Part shown: positions 17,878-25,622 of the stretch, one piece after another
How the letters are laid out: every line of letters starts with the position of its first letter
Position numbering within the stretch: position 1 is the stretch's first letter
Program-made: the position numbers and the translations under genes
The notes under the pieces: model-generated
The model's input: the letters and a program-made list of their open reading frames with translations, nothing else
The model's database searches: none
What the model was told of the DNA's origin: nothing
From: JADJPG01 sp964491875
GTDB lineage: Bacteria > Verrucomicrobiota > Verrucomicrobiia > Limisphaerales > JADJPG01
NCBI GenBank assembly: GCA_964491875.1
Contig: CAZBIC010000011.1
Coordinates: 62,001-126,000, forward strand
Direction of reading: 5' to 3'
DNA length: 64,000 nt

Positions 17878-18141
17878 ATGACACGACAACAAGTTCTCGA
17901 TCTCTACTTCATGGAGAATCGCGCCAAGCTCATCGACATCGCGGCGTTCCTCGACCGCGCGGATCGCGCCGAAGGTGAAGCCGACTTCCGTCTCGCCGGC
18001 TTCAAGGAAGCGATGAAATGCCTGCATGACGGCGCTCCGCAGCGCGCGAAGAATGTTCTGCTGTCGCTGAGCGATCCGAGTATCGAGCCCATCGAGAAGG
18101 CGCCGGGCAAGGGCGCCGTCGGCGCTTATCTTGCGAAATAA
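17878..18141 (+). CDS. Small conserved-looking hypothetical protein next to TatD hydrolase
   Basis: 87 residues, acidic and probably all-helical (MENRAKLIDIAAFLDRADRA, EADFRLAGFKEAMKCLHDGA). No signal peptide or membrane helix. It ends 30 bp before the TatD-type hydrolase on the same strand and has a promoter-like sequence in front. The clean protein-like composition and spacing support a real gene. The family is not recognised; a helper of the hydrolase is a guess from position. Confidence 0.7.
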   Translation: MTRQQVLDLYFMENRAKLIDIAAFLDRADRAEGEADFRLAGFKEAMKCLHDGAPQRAKNVLLSLSDPSIEPIEKAPGKGAVGAYLAK

Positions 18142-18171
18142 ATTTCACGCATCACGAATCCCTCGTCACTC

Positions 18172-18981
18172 ATGCGCTACATCGAACCTCACGGCCACAT
18201 GGTCAGCCGCACGACGGATGACTACATCAAGATGGCCACGGCTGGCTGCGCCTGTGTTTCTGAACCGGCCTTCTGGGCCGGTTTCGACCGCAGCAGCGTC
18301 GACGGCTTCCACGATTACTTCTGTCAACTCACCGACTACGAACCGAAGCGCGCGGCGAAGTTCGGTCTCGCCCACTATTCCTGGCTTTGCATCAACCCGA
18401 AGGAATCGGAGGACGTCGAGCTTGCGAAGGAGGTCATTGGTATTATTCCGAAGTTCATCGGTCGTCCGAACGTGCTCGGTATCGGCGAGATTGGGCTGAA
18501 CAAGAACTCGCGCAATGAAATGAGGGTCCTCGAAATGCACGTCGACCTCGCGGCGCGGACGAACGAACTCATCCTCGTCCACACGCCGCATCTCGAAGAC
18601 AAACTCAAGGGCACGCGTTTGATTCTCGACGTGCTGAAAGCCGACAGCCGCATCAAGCCCGAGCGTTGCATCATCGATCACGTCGAGGAACATACCGTAC
18701 AGATGGTGCTGGATCGCGGGCACTGGGCAGGCATGACGCTTTATCCTGAGAGCAAGTGCACGGGCGCCCGCGCTGCGGACATTCTCGAGACCTACGGTCA
18801 CGAACGGCTCTGGATGAACAGTGCGTGCGATTGGGGCGTAAGTGTGCCGCTGGCGGTTCCCTACGCGGCGCTGGAGATGCGCAAGCGCGGCTGGACGGCG
18901 GAAAAAGTCGACAGCGTGATCTACGGGAATCCGATCCGGTTCATGAGCCAGAGCCCGAAATTCAAGGTGCCGGCGTCTTGA
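18172..18981 (+). CDS. TatD-family metal-dependent hydrolase (EboB-like)
   Basis: 269 residues forming a TIM-barrel amidohydrolase. Metal ligands: HGH near the N-terminus (IEPHGHM), Glu in GIGEIGLN, His in LVHTPHLE, His in IIDHVEE and Asp in NSACDWG. The segment SEPAFWAGFDR recalls the EPAFW motif of the TatD-like protein of cyanobacterial and bacteroidete ebo operons, which help move an isoprenoid-derived precursor to the periplasm. No other ebo genes (UbiA-like, EboD/E) are in the window, so that role is only a suggestion. It could equally be a general DNase or hydrolase of the TatD group. Confidence 0.85.
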   Translation: MRYIEPHGHMVSRTTDDYIKMATAGCACVSEPAFWAGFDRSSVDGFHDYFCQLTDYEPKRAAKFGLAHYSWLCINPKESEDVELAKEVIGIIPKFIGRPNVLGIGEIGLNKNSRNEMRVLEMHVDLAARTNELILVHTPHLEDKLKGTRLILDVLKADSRIKPERCIIDHVEEHTVQMVLDRGHWAGMTLYPESKCTGARAADILETYGHERLWMNSACDWGVSVPLAVPYAALEMRKRGWTAEKVDSVIYGNPIRFMSQSPKFKVPAS

Positions 18982-18985
18982 AGCT

Positions 18986-19645
18986 GTGTCCGGAACGCCA
19001 CCAACTGACGCTGGTGTCTCGCGTTCAATCGATCTTCGGACTCCGCTTTCCATTAGGACTGCGTTCGCGTTCCCGCTCCAGAGTTCCATCGCACGGAAAG
19101 AGGTTTTGATCGGCGCACTCTGGCTTTTCGTGCCGATCGTTGGATGGTTGCTCAACATGGGGCATCGCATTGTGATGACCCACAAGATGCAGCGTGGCCA
19201 GCCAGCGTGGCCGTCGTGGAATGACTATCCCGTGCTGTTCAAACACGGAGCGCTGACGTTTCTCGGCATGGTTCAATATCACGCCCCCGCCGTGATCGTG
19301 GATGCCTTGGGCTTCTGGCTCGATCTACCGGCGTTGCATTTGGTCGCCTTGTTGCTTTGGCTTTTGGCGACAATCGCCGTGCCGGGTTACATGTCGCACT
19401 ACTGCTACTCCCTCGACGCTCGTGAAATTTTTAATCCCGCTCGTGCCTTGCGACGCGTGCTTCAGGGTGGGACTGCCTACTGGCATGCCTGGTTGATCGC
19501 GCTGTCTGCGCTGGCGCTTTCGTTTCTCGGATTGATTCTGTGCGGCGTAGGTTTCCTTGTGACCAGTGTCTGGTTCTGGCAAGTGGCGGGCTTTTCCTTC
19601 GCGACCGTCTTCACGGCGAGATTCAATCTGTCGGCAAAGGTCTGA
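18986..19645 (+). CDS. DUF4013-type membrane protein
   Basis: 219 residues from a GTG four bases after the TatD stop, so cotranscribed. About five hydrophobic segments (VLIGALWLFVPIVGWLLNMG, LPALHLVALLLWLLATIAV, WLIALSALALSFLGLILCG and others). The phrase GWLLNMGHRIVMTHKMQRGQ and an amphipathic link WPSWNDYPVLFKHG match the usual pattern of the DUF4013 family (transmembrane, function unknown). No catalytic motif is apparent. Confidence 0.75.
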   Translation: MSGTPPTDAGVSRSIDLRTPLSIRTAFAFPLQSSIARKEVLIGALWLFVPIVGWLLNMGHRIVMTHKMQRGQPAWPSWNDYPVLFKHGALTFLGMVQYHAPAVIVDALGFWLDLPALHLVALLLWLLATIAVPGYMSHYCYSLDAREIFNPARALRRVLQGGTAYWHAWLIALSALALSFLGLILCGVGFLVTSVWFWQVAGFSFATVFTARFNLSAKV

Positions 19646-19672
19646 TTCCGTCGAAGCGGCGGTTCCCAACGT

Positions 19673-20695
19673 TCACTCCTTTTCCGGGGGCGTGAGCGTT
19701 CTCGCCTCGTGCAGCGCCGAGAAGCGCTTGCCGTCGTGTTCCCCGCACAATAGCTGCGGAGACTCCCCGTGCTTCATCGCCTTGAAGACATCCGGCGCAT
19801 CGCGCTTCTGCAATTCCAGTTCGCATACGCCCGCGGCGTCGCAGCATAAAGCGCGAGCGTAGCCTTTGTAGACGCGCGGTTCGCCGATCACGCGAGCCCA
19901 ACCGGTGTCCGGCAGGCCGGGGACTTCCGTGCGAACTCCGCGTCGCTCCAGCGCCACGAACGAGTAGGGGAGACTGCGCAGGTCGATCCCGGCGCGTTGG
20001 GCGAAGCGGACCCAATCAGAATCCGCCATGATGCCGGACGGTGGTTCGGCGAAGTGATGGCACCAGTGACGTTCGTTGTCCGGAATCATCATCCCGCACG
20101 CCGCCTGATGCGTGCAGGGCGCGATGACATGGAACTGCGCGCGCAATGCCTCGCGCATGCGAATGAGCGAACGGCTGTCCGCGTAGGTGCCGGGTTCCAC
20201 CCACAGAATCGAATCCGCGCGGTCAATGGCTTCGCGCAGCGCGCGTCCGCCGGATTCATCCAGCTCGTTCAGCACATGACTGATCACCAGCGTGCCGATG
20301 CGACCTTCGGCGAGCCCAGTGTTGACGGGATGTCCGGGAAAAGCTGCTTGCGCCGCACGGGCCGCGAACTGCACGGCGTGACCGGAGTGGTCCGCGACGT
20401 TCAGTCCGGTGAACGTGTCCGCGGCAAACGCATGAAGCACACAACGGCTGGCGATTCCGCTGCCGCAGCCCCAATCGAGAAGCATGCCGCCCGGCGGTCG
20501 CCAGCCGCGGCGTTTCAATTCATTAAGCACCGCGTCCCATTTCCAGCCGATCCGTTGCGCGTAGGTGAAATCGTAGTTGGCGACATCCTCCAGCGAGGTC
20601 CAGTAGACGCCCGCGCCTGGTTCGGCGGCGAGAAAGGTCTCGCGCAACCGATCGAGCACCGTCCAGTTCAGGGTTTCCCAGGTGAGCGGCTTCAT
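19673..20695 (-). CDS. Rsm22/METTL17-type small-ribosomal-subunit methyltransferase-like protein
   Basis: 340 residues from the ATG at 20695, which overlaps the upstream methyltransferase stop by four bases (ATGA). Longer in-frame starts up to 21034 lie inside that gene. It has an SAM-binding motif MLLDWGCGSGIASRC and, further on, CTHQAACGMM...HWCHHF, then a later pair of Cys (ALCCDAAGVCELE). These Cys positions match those of Rsm22/METTL17, which in mitochondria help assemble the small ribosomal subunit and hold an iron-sulfur cluster. The bacterial relative probably acts on or near 16S rRNA; that is inferred from the family. Confidence 0.82.
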   Translation of the reverse strand: MKPLTWETLNWTVLDRLRETFLAAEPGAGVYWTSLEDVANYDFTYAQRIGWKWDAVLNELKRRGWRPPGGMLLDWGCGSGIASRCVLHAFAADTFTGLNVADHSGHAVQFAARAAQAAFPGHPVNTGLAEGRIGTLVISHVLNELDESGGRALREAIDRADSILWVEPGTYADSRSLIRMREALRAQFHVIAPCTHQAACGMMIPDNERHWCHHFAEPPSGIMADSDWVRFAQRAGIDLRSLPYSFVALERRGVRTEVPGLPDTGWARVIGEPRVYKGYARALCCDAAGVCELELQKRDAPDVFKAMKHGESPQLLCGEHDGKRFSALHEARTLTPPEKE

Positions 20696-21891
20696 GCGGT
20701 TTGCGGCTCCGTGGCCAGATGAAATCCAAGGTGCTGCGCGAGTTGTTGACGGCGGATGCCGTAGTGCGACGCCAGTTCGCGGACCTGCCGTTCCAACTTC
20801 TCGCCCCGCGCGGGACCGCTGCGCTTCGTCGCGGCGATCATCAGATTCTTTCCGGTGTGCTCGGTGGAAATGAACTCGAATACCTTCGTGTCGTAACCGG
20901 CCCATTCGAGTAACGCCGCGCGCAACGCGTCGGTGACGAACTCCGCCTCGCGCTCCAGCAAAATTCCGTGACGCAGCGCGGCGCTGAGCGGTGCCGGTGC
21001 GACAAGTTGCGGACGAAGCTGCTTGTGGCAGCACGGCGACACAAGAATCAGAGTCGCGCCGGCGCTAATCCCCTTGGCGATGGCGTCATCCGTGGCGGTG
21101 TCGCAGGCGTGGAGCGCGATGACCACATCCGCGCGATTGAGCTTCGCGTTCGCGATCGTGCCGGTTTCGAACTTCAAAGCTTCAAAGCCCGATTCCGCGG
21201 CGACACTGTTGCAGAGTGTCACCAGCTCCGGCCGCGATTCGATGCCGCGCATTTCACAGCGGCGTTCGGCGCGTTGAAGGAACTCGTACGCGGCAAACGT
21301 CAGGTAGCCTTTGCCGCATCCCATGTCGACGATCGAGAGCGGTGCATCGGTGGGAGCAGAGGCGGGCAGGAGGGAGTCCAGCAGTTCCACGAATTTGTTG
21401 ATCTGCCGAAATTTCGCCTCCATGCCACGAGCGACTTTCCCCTCCGGTGTCGTGACGCCGAGCGCGCGGAGCCAGGCGGAATTCTCGGCGACGATGGCGT
21501 GCGCGCGTGGCTTGTCGTGCGTGGTGGTGGGCGGTTCGGTGTGAAGAGCCTTGCCTTCAATGAGCCGGGCCGGTTTGCCTTCGCGAAATTCGATCTCGGA
21601 AGTCCATCGAGTGCTGAACAGATGCGCCTTCTTGAATTGCTGGCCTAAGAGATCGGTCACGAGTTCCAGCGCCTCCTCGTAGTCGAAGTTCTTGGTCACA
21701 TCCCGCGTGGCGTAGCGGTAAACGAACGATAGGCGACGGCCCTCCTTCAGATCCACCGGGCGCGCGAAGACATTCTTCAACGCCGTGTCTCCGCCACGAT
21801 AGGAGGCGAGAGTGAGCTTCACGAACGTCCCGTCAGCCAGCGCCTCGCCGAAGCGCGCCAGCCATTTGTCTCTCGCGGAAAGTTGTGACAT
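20692..21891 (-). CDS. SAM-dependent methyltransferase (Methyltransf_32 type)
   Basis: 399 residues from the ATG at 21891. The longer frame up to 22044 runs into the neuraminate lyase gene and has no protein-like signal. Motif I is SIVDMGCGKGYLTFAAYEFL, then ALHACDTATDDAIAKG and VSPCCHKQLRP, the DxGxGKG / HACDTATD / PCCH set of a family related to human METTL25 and RRNAD1. The substrate is probably RNA, not proven. The N-terminal 150 residues contain a separate basic domain (LTLASYRGGDTALKNVFARP). It is coupled to the Rsm22-like gene by a four-base overlap, so both may serve ribosome maturation. Confidence 0.85.
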   Translation of the reverse strand: MSQLSARDKWLARFGEALADGTFVKLTLASYRGGDTALKNVFARPVDLKEGRRLSFVYRYATRDVTKNFDYEEALELVTDLLGQQFKKAHLFSTRWTSEIEFREGKPARLIEGKALHTEPPTTTHDKPRAHAIVAENSAWLRALGVTTPEGKVARGMEAKFRQINKFVELLDSLLPASAPTDAPLSIVDMGCGKGYLTFAAYEFLQRAERRCEMRGIESRPELVTLCNSVAAESGFEALKFETGTIANAKLNRADVVIALHACDTATDDAIAKGISAGATLILVSPCCHKQLRPQLVAPAPLSAALRHGILLEREAEFVTDALRAALLEWAGYDTKVFEFISTEHTGKNLMIAATKRSGPARGEKLERQVRELASHYGIRRQQLAQHLGFHLATEPQTA

Positions 21892-21943
21892 GGAGGAACG
21901 CTGGCAGGAGGAACGCAACTTCGGCAAGTGAACTCTCGACGGC

Positions 21944-22894
21944 CTAGAGCCAGTCGAAGAAGCCGAGGGCTTGCAGTTCGCGTTCGAGCGCGGCGGCCTG
22001 ATCGCCGGTGAGCGAGGTGTTCGGGAACCGCGCAGGACCGACATCTACGCCGAGCCTCTTCATCAACGCCTTCGCCGCGCCCATGTAGCCGGGCCGGGCG
22101 AGAGTTTGAACCACCTGCACGCTGCGGAATTGCTCGGCGCGGGCAGCGGCGAGATCTCCCTTCGCGAAGGCGGCCATCAAGCGGTGGTAGATCGGCGCGG
22201 CGAAATTGTAGGTGCTGCCGACGGCGCCGGTTGCGCCCATCGTGAGCGCGGCGAGCAGCGCTTCGTCGATGCCCCACGGGCAATCAAATGAGCCGCCCTT
22301 GGCATGCAGGCAGAGTTGGTAGCTCATCAGATCGGGGTTGGTGAACTTGAGTCCGGCGAGGCTTGGGATGCGTTCCCGGGCGGTGCCGAGAAACTCCGGC
22401 ATCGACAGGTTCACGCCGGTGAGCACCGGAATGTCGTAGAAGTAAAACGGTGTCTCCGGAGCCGCGCTGGCAATCTGCGCACAGCAATCGATCAGGACAT
22501 CGACGGAGCGAGGCTTGAAGTAGGAGGGTGACAGGGCGGACACGGCGAGCGCTCCGAGTTCCTGCGCCTGACGCGCAAGCGCGGCGGCATCGGTGAGGCA
22601 GTTCGAGCCGACGTGAACGACGACCTTGAGCTCACTGCCCCGCGTGACTTCGAACCAGCGTTTCGCTAGCGCGCGGCGCTCCTCCAGACTGAGCGAGTGA
22701 CTTTCGCCGGTGCTGCCGCCGATGAACGCGGTGCGCACGCCGTTCGCGATCAAGTGCGCCGCTTGCTTCTCGACGATGGCGAGGTTCAGCGAACTGTCCG
22801 CGTGGAACGGTGTGTGAGTGGCGGCGACGAGGCCGGTCAACCGGGACGCGGAGACACGGGGAGAGGGAGACGCGGGGAAGGAAGAGTTGGCCAT
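21944..22894 (-). CDS. nanA: N-acetylneuraminate lyase-like DapA-family aldolase
   Basis: 316 residues, class I aldolase of the DapA/NanA TIM-barrel family. The pattern GLVAATHTPF near the start, GGSTGESHSLSLEERR, YFYDIPVLTG with Tyr153, and GLKFTNPDL with Schiff-base Lys183 match N-acetylneuraminate lyase rather than dihydrodipicolinate synthase. It would split sialic acid into N-acetylmannosamine and pyruvate in the cytoplasm. Genes for a sialidase, kelch epimerase and MFS carrier lie upstream on the same strand. Its first 18 or so residues (MANSSFPASPSPRVSASRL) are encoded by a dispersed repeat, and the true family start is near LTGLVAA. Confidence 0.85.
   Translation of the reverse strand: MANSSFPASPSPRVSASRLTGLVAATHTPFHADSSLNLAIVEKQAAHLIANGVRTAFIGGSTGESHSLSLEERRALAKRWFEVTRGSELKVVVHVGSNCLTDAAALARQAQELGALAVSALSPSYFKPRSVDVLIDCCAQIASAAPETPFYFYDIPVLTGVNLSMPEFLGTARERIPSLAGLKFTNPDLMSYQLCLHAKGGSFDCPWGIDEALLAALTMGATGAVGSTYNFAAPIYHRLMAAFAKGDLAAARAEQFRSVQVVQTLARPGYMGAAKALMKRLGVDVGPARFPNTSLTGDQAAALERELQALGFFDWL
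22844..22886 (+). repeat. Left copy of inverted repeat flanking the four-helix-bundle gene
   Basis: Reads GACGCGGAGACACGGGGAGA then GGGAGACGCGGGGAAG on the plus strand. It is a diverged inverted match of 23316-23354. It lies inside the 5' coding end of the lyase gene and encodes its odd Ser/Pro-rich N-terminus. Confidence 0.7.
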
Positions 22895-22907
22895 GGGTTT
22901 GATTGCT

Positions 22908-23312
22908 TCAATGGATACGTGGGGAAGCAGATGATTTACGGACTGTCCACTTGTCGGGACTGGCGGCCATCACTACCAACATGGCCAAAATCTCTTCGTA
23001 ATCGTCATCAAGTGATTTCACTTCGAGGTCGGTTAGGTAACGACAACGTCGTGCGATTTCGAGGTGAGTCTGAGTTTCGGCCGCTTCGCCTTCAGAGTCG
23101 TTCAGCTTGCTGACGAAGGCCGCTGGATAACGTCGCTTTCGCCAAGCCTCAGCGATATTCGCAGGCACGGAGCGGGACGAACGCCGTATCTGGTCGGTCA
23201 ACGAATAGCGTTCCTCAGCGGGCCACCGTTTCGTGAGTTCGAAGATGCGCATCGCGGCGTCCATCGCCCGCTGCCACACTTTCAATTCGCGGAATGTTCG
23301 AATGTTTGCCAT
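22908..23312 (-). CDS. Four-helix-bundle protein (23S rRNA intervening-sequence family)
   Basis: 134 residues with the family pattern: FRELKVWQRAMDAAMRIFEL near the start, then SLTDQIRRSSRSVPANIAEA, and a third helix with FVSKLNDSEGEAAETQTHLE. This family was first seen inside 23S rRNA intervening sequences and is now common as stand-alone genes in many phyla. The molecular role is unknown. It sits between the MFS carrier and the lyase of a sialic acid operon and is flanked by inverted copies of a short repeat, which suggests insertion as a cassette. Confidence 0.9.
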   Translation of the reverse strand: MANIRTFRELKVWQRAMDAAMRIFELTKRWPAEERYSLTDQIRRSSRSVPANIAEAWRKRRYPAAFVSKLNDSEGEAAETQTHLEIARRCRYLTDLEVKSLDDDYEEILAMLVVMAASPDKWTVRKSSASPRIH

Positions 23313-23315
23313 GAC

Positions 23316-23354
23316 TTTTCTCCGTATCTCCCTATCCCCGCGTCTCTGCGTCTG
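23316..23354 (-). repeat. Right copy of inverted repeat flanking the four-helix-bundle gene
   Basis: On the minus strand it reads CAGACGCAGAGACGCGGGGA then TAGGGAGATACGGAGAAAAG. It encodes the last residues and stop of the MFS gene (KTDAETRG, TAG) and supplies a GGAGAAAAG ribosome-binding sequence for the four-helix-bundle gene three bases on. Confidence 0.7.
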
Positions 23355-24576
23355 TCTTGCGCGGACGAATGAGCAGCACCAGCACGATGGAGACGATCGC
23401 TGCGCTGGCGAAGATGCTGAAAGTGAGGTTTAGCGGCACCTGGCGATCGCGCAGGATGCCGAAGCCCCAGTCCGCGAAGCCGCCGCAACTGATGCTGACG
23501 AGGTTCATGATGCCGTAGCCGGTGGCGCGGAGTTCGGGCCGCACGATCTGGCAGAGGATCGGCATGTTGTTGCAGTCGAAGAATCCCCAGCCGAGTCCAA
23601 ATAGTGCGAGGAAGCTGATCGCGATGAAGAGACTGCTGGCGTTGCCCACGCCAAAGATTGCCGGGACGATCATGGCCATGCCGATGGCGCTGATGAAAAT
23701 CCGCGCGCGATGGTTGTGCGGCATCCAGCGGTCCGCGAGCCAGCCGCCGACGAATGCGCCAATGATGGCGGCCATTTGCCACGAGCTGGTGGCGGCGACG
23801 CCGGCTGGGCCTTGCTTGATGTTGAACTGCTGCTTGAGAATCGCCGGCATCCAGTCGCGCACCACCCAGCCCGCGAGCGCTGGCAGCGTGAAGTAGAGCA
23901 CGAGCAGGATGAACGAGCCGTTGGTGAGCAGGCCGCGCGTGGATTGCCAGACGGAGATGGCGGGCGCGTCGGCGGAAGTTGCAGGTTTCGGCGCGTCGCG
24001 GAGGAGGAAGAGCAGCGGGATGGAGTAGAGCACGCCGAAGATGCCGCAGGCGTCGAAGGCAAAGCGCCAGCCGAAGTGCGCCGCATCGGCGACGTAGCCG
24101 CTGAATCCGCCGATGATGACGCCGGTGTAGATGCCCATTTGATGCAGGCCGACGGCGCGCGAGCGGGTTTCGCCCATGTGAAAGCTGGCGATGAGCGAGA
24201 GCGCGGCGGGAATGTAGAACGCTTCGCTGATGCCCATGAGCGAACGCGTGAGCAACAAGCCATCGTAAGTGGTGACGTGTCCGGTCGCCCAAGTGACCGC
24301 CGACCAGACGAACAGGCTTCCGCAGATCGTGTAGCGCCGGCTGAAGCGGTCCGCGATGTAACCACCAATGGGGCTGAAGAACGCGTAGACCCATTTGAAC
24401 TGGCCGAGCATCTTGCCCCAGTTCGCGTCGGTCCCGATGTCCGGGATGTCCGTCATGACGGAGAACTTCATCGCCGCGAGCATCTGGCGATCGAGATAGT
24501 TCAGCAGCGCGACCGGGAACAGCAATGCGACGACCAGCCAAGCGTAGCGCGCGAGGGAATGATTCGAGGAAGTCAT
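23332..24576 (-). CDS. MFS transporter, probable sialic acid carrier
   Basis: 414 residues from the ATG at 24576, which overlaps the kelch gene stop by four bases. In-frame ATGs up to 24711 lie inside that gene. Twelve hydrophobic segments are visible. The first loop has LLNYLDRQMLAAMKFSVMTD, and GGYIADRFSRRYTICGSL is the MFS loop 2-3 signature. The closest resemblance is to the anion:cation symporter and sugar-acid group. Position between the kelch epimerase and the lyase suggests uptake of N-acetylneuraminate. The last eight residues come from a repeat, so the original C-terminus may have been altered. Confidence 0.88.
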   Translation of the reverse strand: MTSSNHSLARYAWLVVALLFPVALLNYLDRQMLAAMKFSVMTDIPDIGTDANWGKMLGQFKWVYAFFSPIGGYIADRFSRRYTICGSLFVWSAVTWATGHVTTYDGLLLTRSLMGISEAFYIPAALSLIASFHMGETRSRAVGLHQMGIYTGVIIGGFSGYVADAAHFGWRFAFDACGIFGVLYSIPLLFLLRDAPKPATSADAPAISVWQSTRGLLTNGSFILLVLYFTLPALAGWVVRDWMPAILKQQFNIKQGPAGVAATSSWQMAAIIGAFVGGWLADRWMPHNHRARIFISAIGMAMIVPAIFGVGNASSLFIAISFLALFGLGWGFFDCNNMPILCQIVRPELRATGYGIMNLVSISCGGFADWGFGILRDRQVPLNLTFSIFASAAIVSIVLVLLIRPRKTDAETRG

Positions 24577-25622
24577 GAAATGGGCAGTGACCAAACTTCT
24601 GGTGAACGAACGCCCGGGCGGATCTCGCCGCTGGGGATCACGAGACGTCGTTGCCAGCGAACGCACGGCGTGGTGACCTGCGCGAAGGGAACTTTGCCGC
24701 CTTCGCGCCATTGGTTGAGCGGAATATCGTAGGCCAGCGTGCGTCGGCTGAAGCCGGGATGCTTTGTGGTTGGTTGAAAGCCTGCGAGGGAACCGTCATC
24801 GCCGGGGAGAATGACGATCTCACTGCCGGTGACGGGCGCCGGGGAAGGAGCGGCTGCCATCGGCCGAGGCAGGTCGGCGAGACGTTGCCAGCCGGAGTTC
24901 CAACGGTAACGCCAGGCGTCGCGGAGATACACCCGCGCTGCAACGGGGCTAGCCTCGCTCACGCTGATTCCGCCGAAGACGTAGAAGTCATTGGCGTGAC
25001 TGGCTGCAGTGGCGAGAAAGCGCGGCGCCGCTGGCAGCGCGGGAAGTTCCTTCCAGCCGGCGGAAAGACGGTTGAGGTCGAGAGCCCAGAGTTGATTTAA
25101 CGCAGTTTTCTCGCCGGGCTTGGTCGAGCCGCCGAAGAGCAGAATGTGGGAGCCAACGAGTGCGCCCGTGGCGTTGGCGATTGGCTTGGGCAGGGATGAC
25201 AGCGGTTCCACGCGCAGCGCATCGCCTTTTAGGAAAAGTCGAAACGTTCCCGGATAATGTTGCGTCGCGTCGCTGCCGCCGATGCAGACGAGTCCATCGG
25301 GCGTGGAGACGGAGACGCCGTAGGCGAGCGGTCGTTGAAGTTTGCCCGCGATGGTCCATCGGCCGTCAGGCGCAGCGAGGCGGTAGACGGTGTCGTGCCA
25401 GACTTTCTTCCCACCTTCCCACGGCAGTCCGTTAGGGAAATTCGCGCCACCGGCGACGAGCAGCGAATCACCGCTGACTCCGGCGAACGGTCCGGCCACG
25501 CCGAGCGAATCCGGTAGCGGCGCGAGGCGTGTCCAATCGCGAGTCAGTTGCGAGCGATGCGCGCAGCCGGTGATGGCCCACGGCAGCGCCGCGGCGGAGG
25601 TGATGAAATGGCGTCGGTTCAC
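24573..25622 (-). CDS. Kelch-type N-acetylneuraminate epimerase/mutarotase-like protein
   Basis: 349 residues from a GTG at 25622 that overlaps the sialidase stop by four bases (GTGA). The N-terminus (VNRRHFITSAAALPWAITGC) has a twin-arginine-like motif and a possible lipobox. The rest is a six-bladed kelch propeller with motifs GDSLLVAGGANFPNGLPWEG, DGLVCIGGSDATQHYPGT, GSHILLFGGST and NDFYVFGGISV. NanM-type proteins interconvert sialic acid anomers in the periplasm and share this fold and the GGANFP feature. Gene context supports this strongly. It is a cyclically permuted mutarotase relative rather than a galactose oxidase type kelch protein. Confidence 0.83.
   Translation of the reverse strand: MNRRHFITSAAALPWAITGCAHRSQLTRDWTRLAPLPDSLGVAGPFAGVSGDSLLVAGGANFPNGLPWEGGKKVWHDTVYRLAAPDGRWTIAGKLQRPLAYGVSVSTPDGLVCIGGSDATQHYPGTFRLFLKGDALRVEPLSSLPKPIANATGALVGSHILLFGGSTKPGEKTALNQLWALDLNRLSAGWKELPALPAAPRFLATAASHANDFYVFGGISVSEASPVAARVYLRDAWRYRWNSGWQRLADLPRPMAAAPSPAPVTGSEIVILPGDDGSLAGFQPTTKHPGFSRRTLAYDIPLNQWREGGKVPFAQVTTPCVRWQRRLVIPSGEIRPGVRSPEVWSLPIS

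Noticed and set aside
18256..18290. Palindrome AACCGGCCTTCTGGGCCGGTT inside the TatD gene, similar to ccggtctgagaaccgg near 5600
   Set aside because: The encoded residues (SEPAFWAGFDR) look like a conserved family motif, so the palindrome is explained by coding sequence.
22844..23354. CRISPR-like spacing of repeats around the four-helix-bundle gene
   Set aside because: Only two copies, in opposite orientation, with a gene between them; no regular array and no cas genes in the window.
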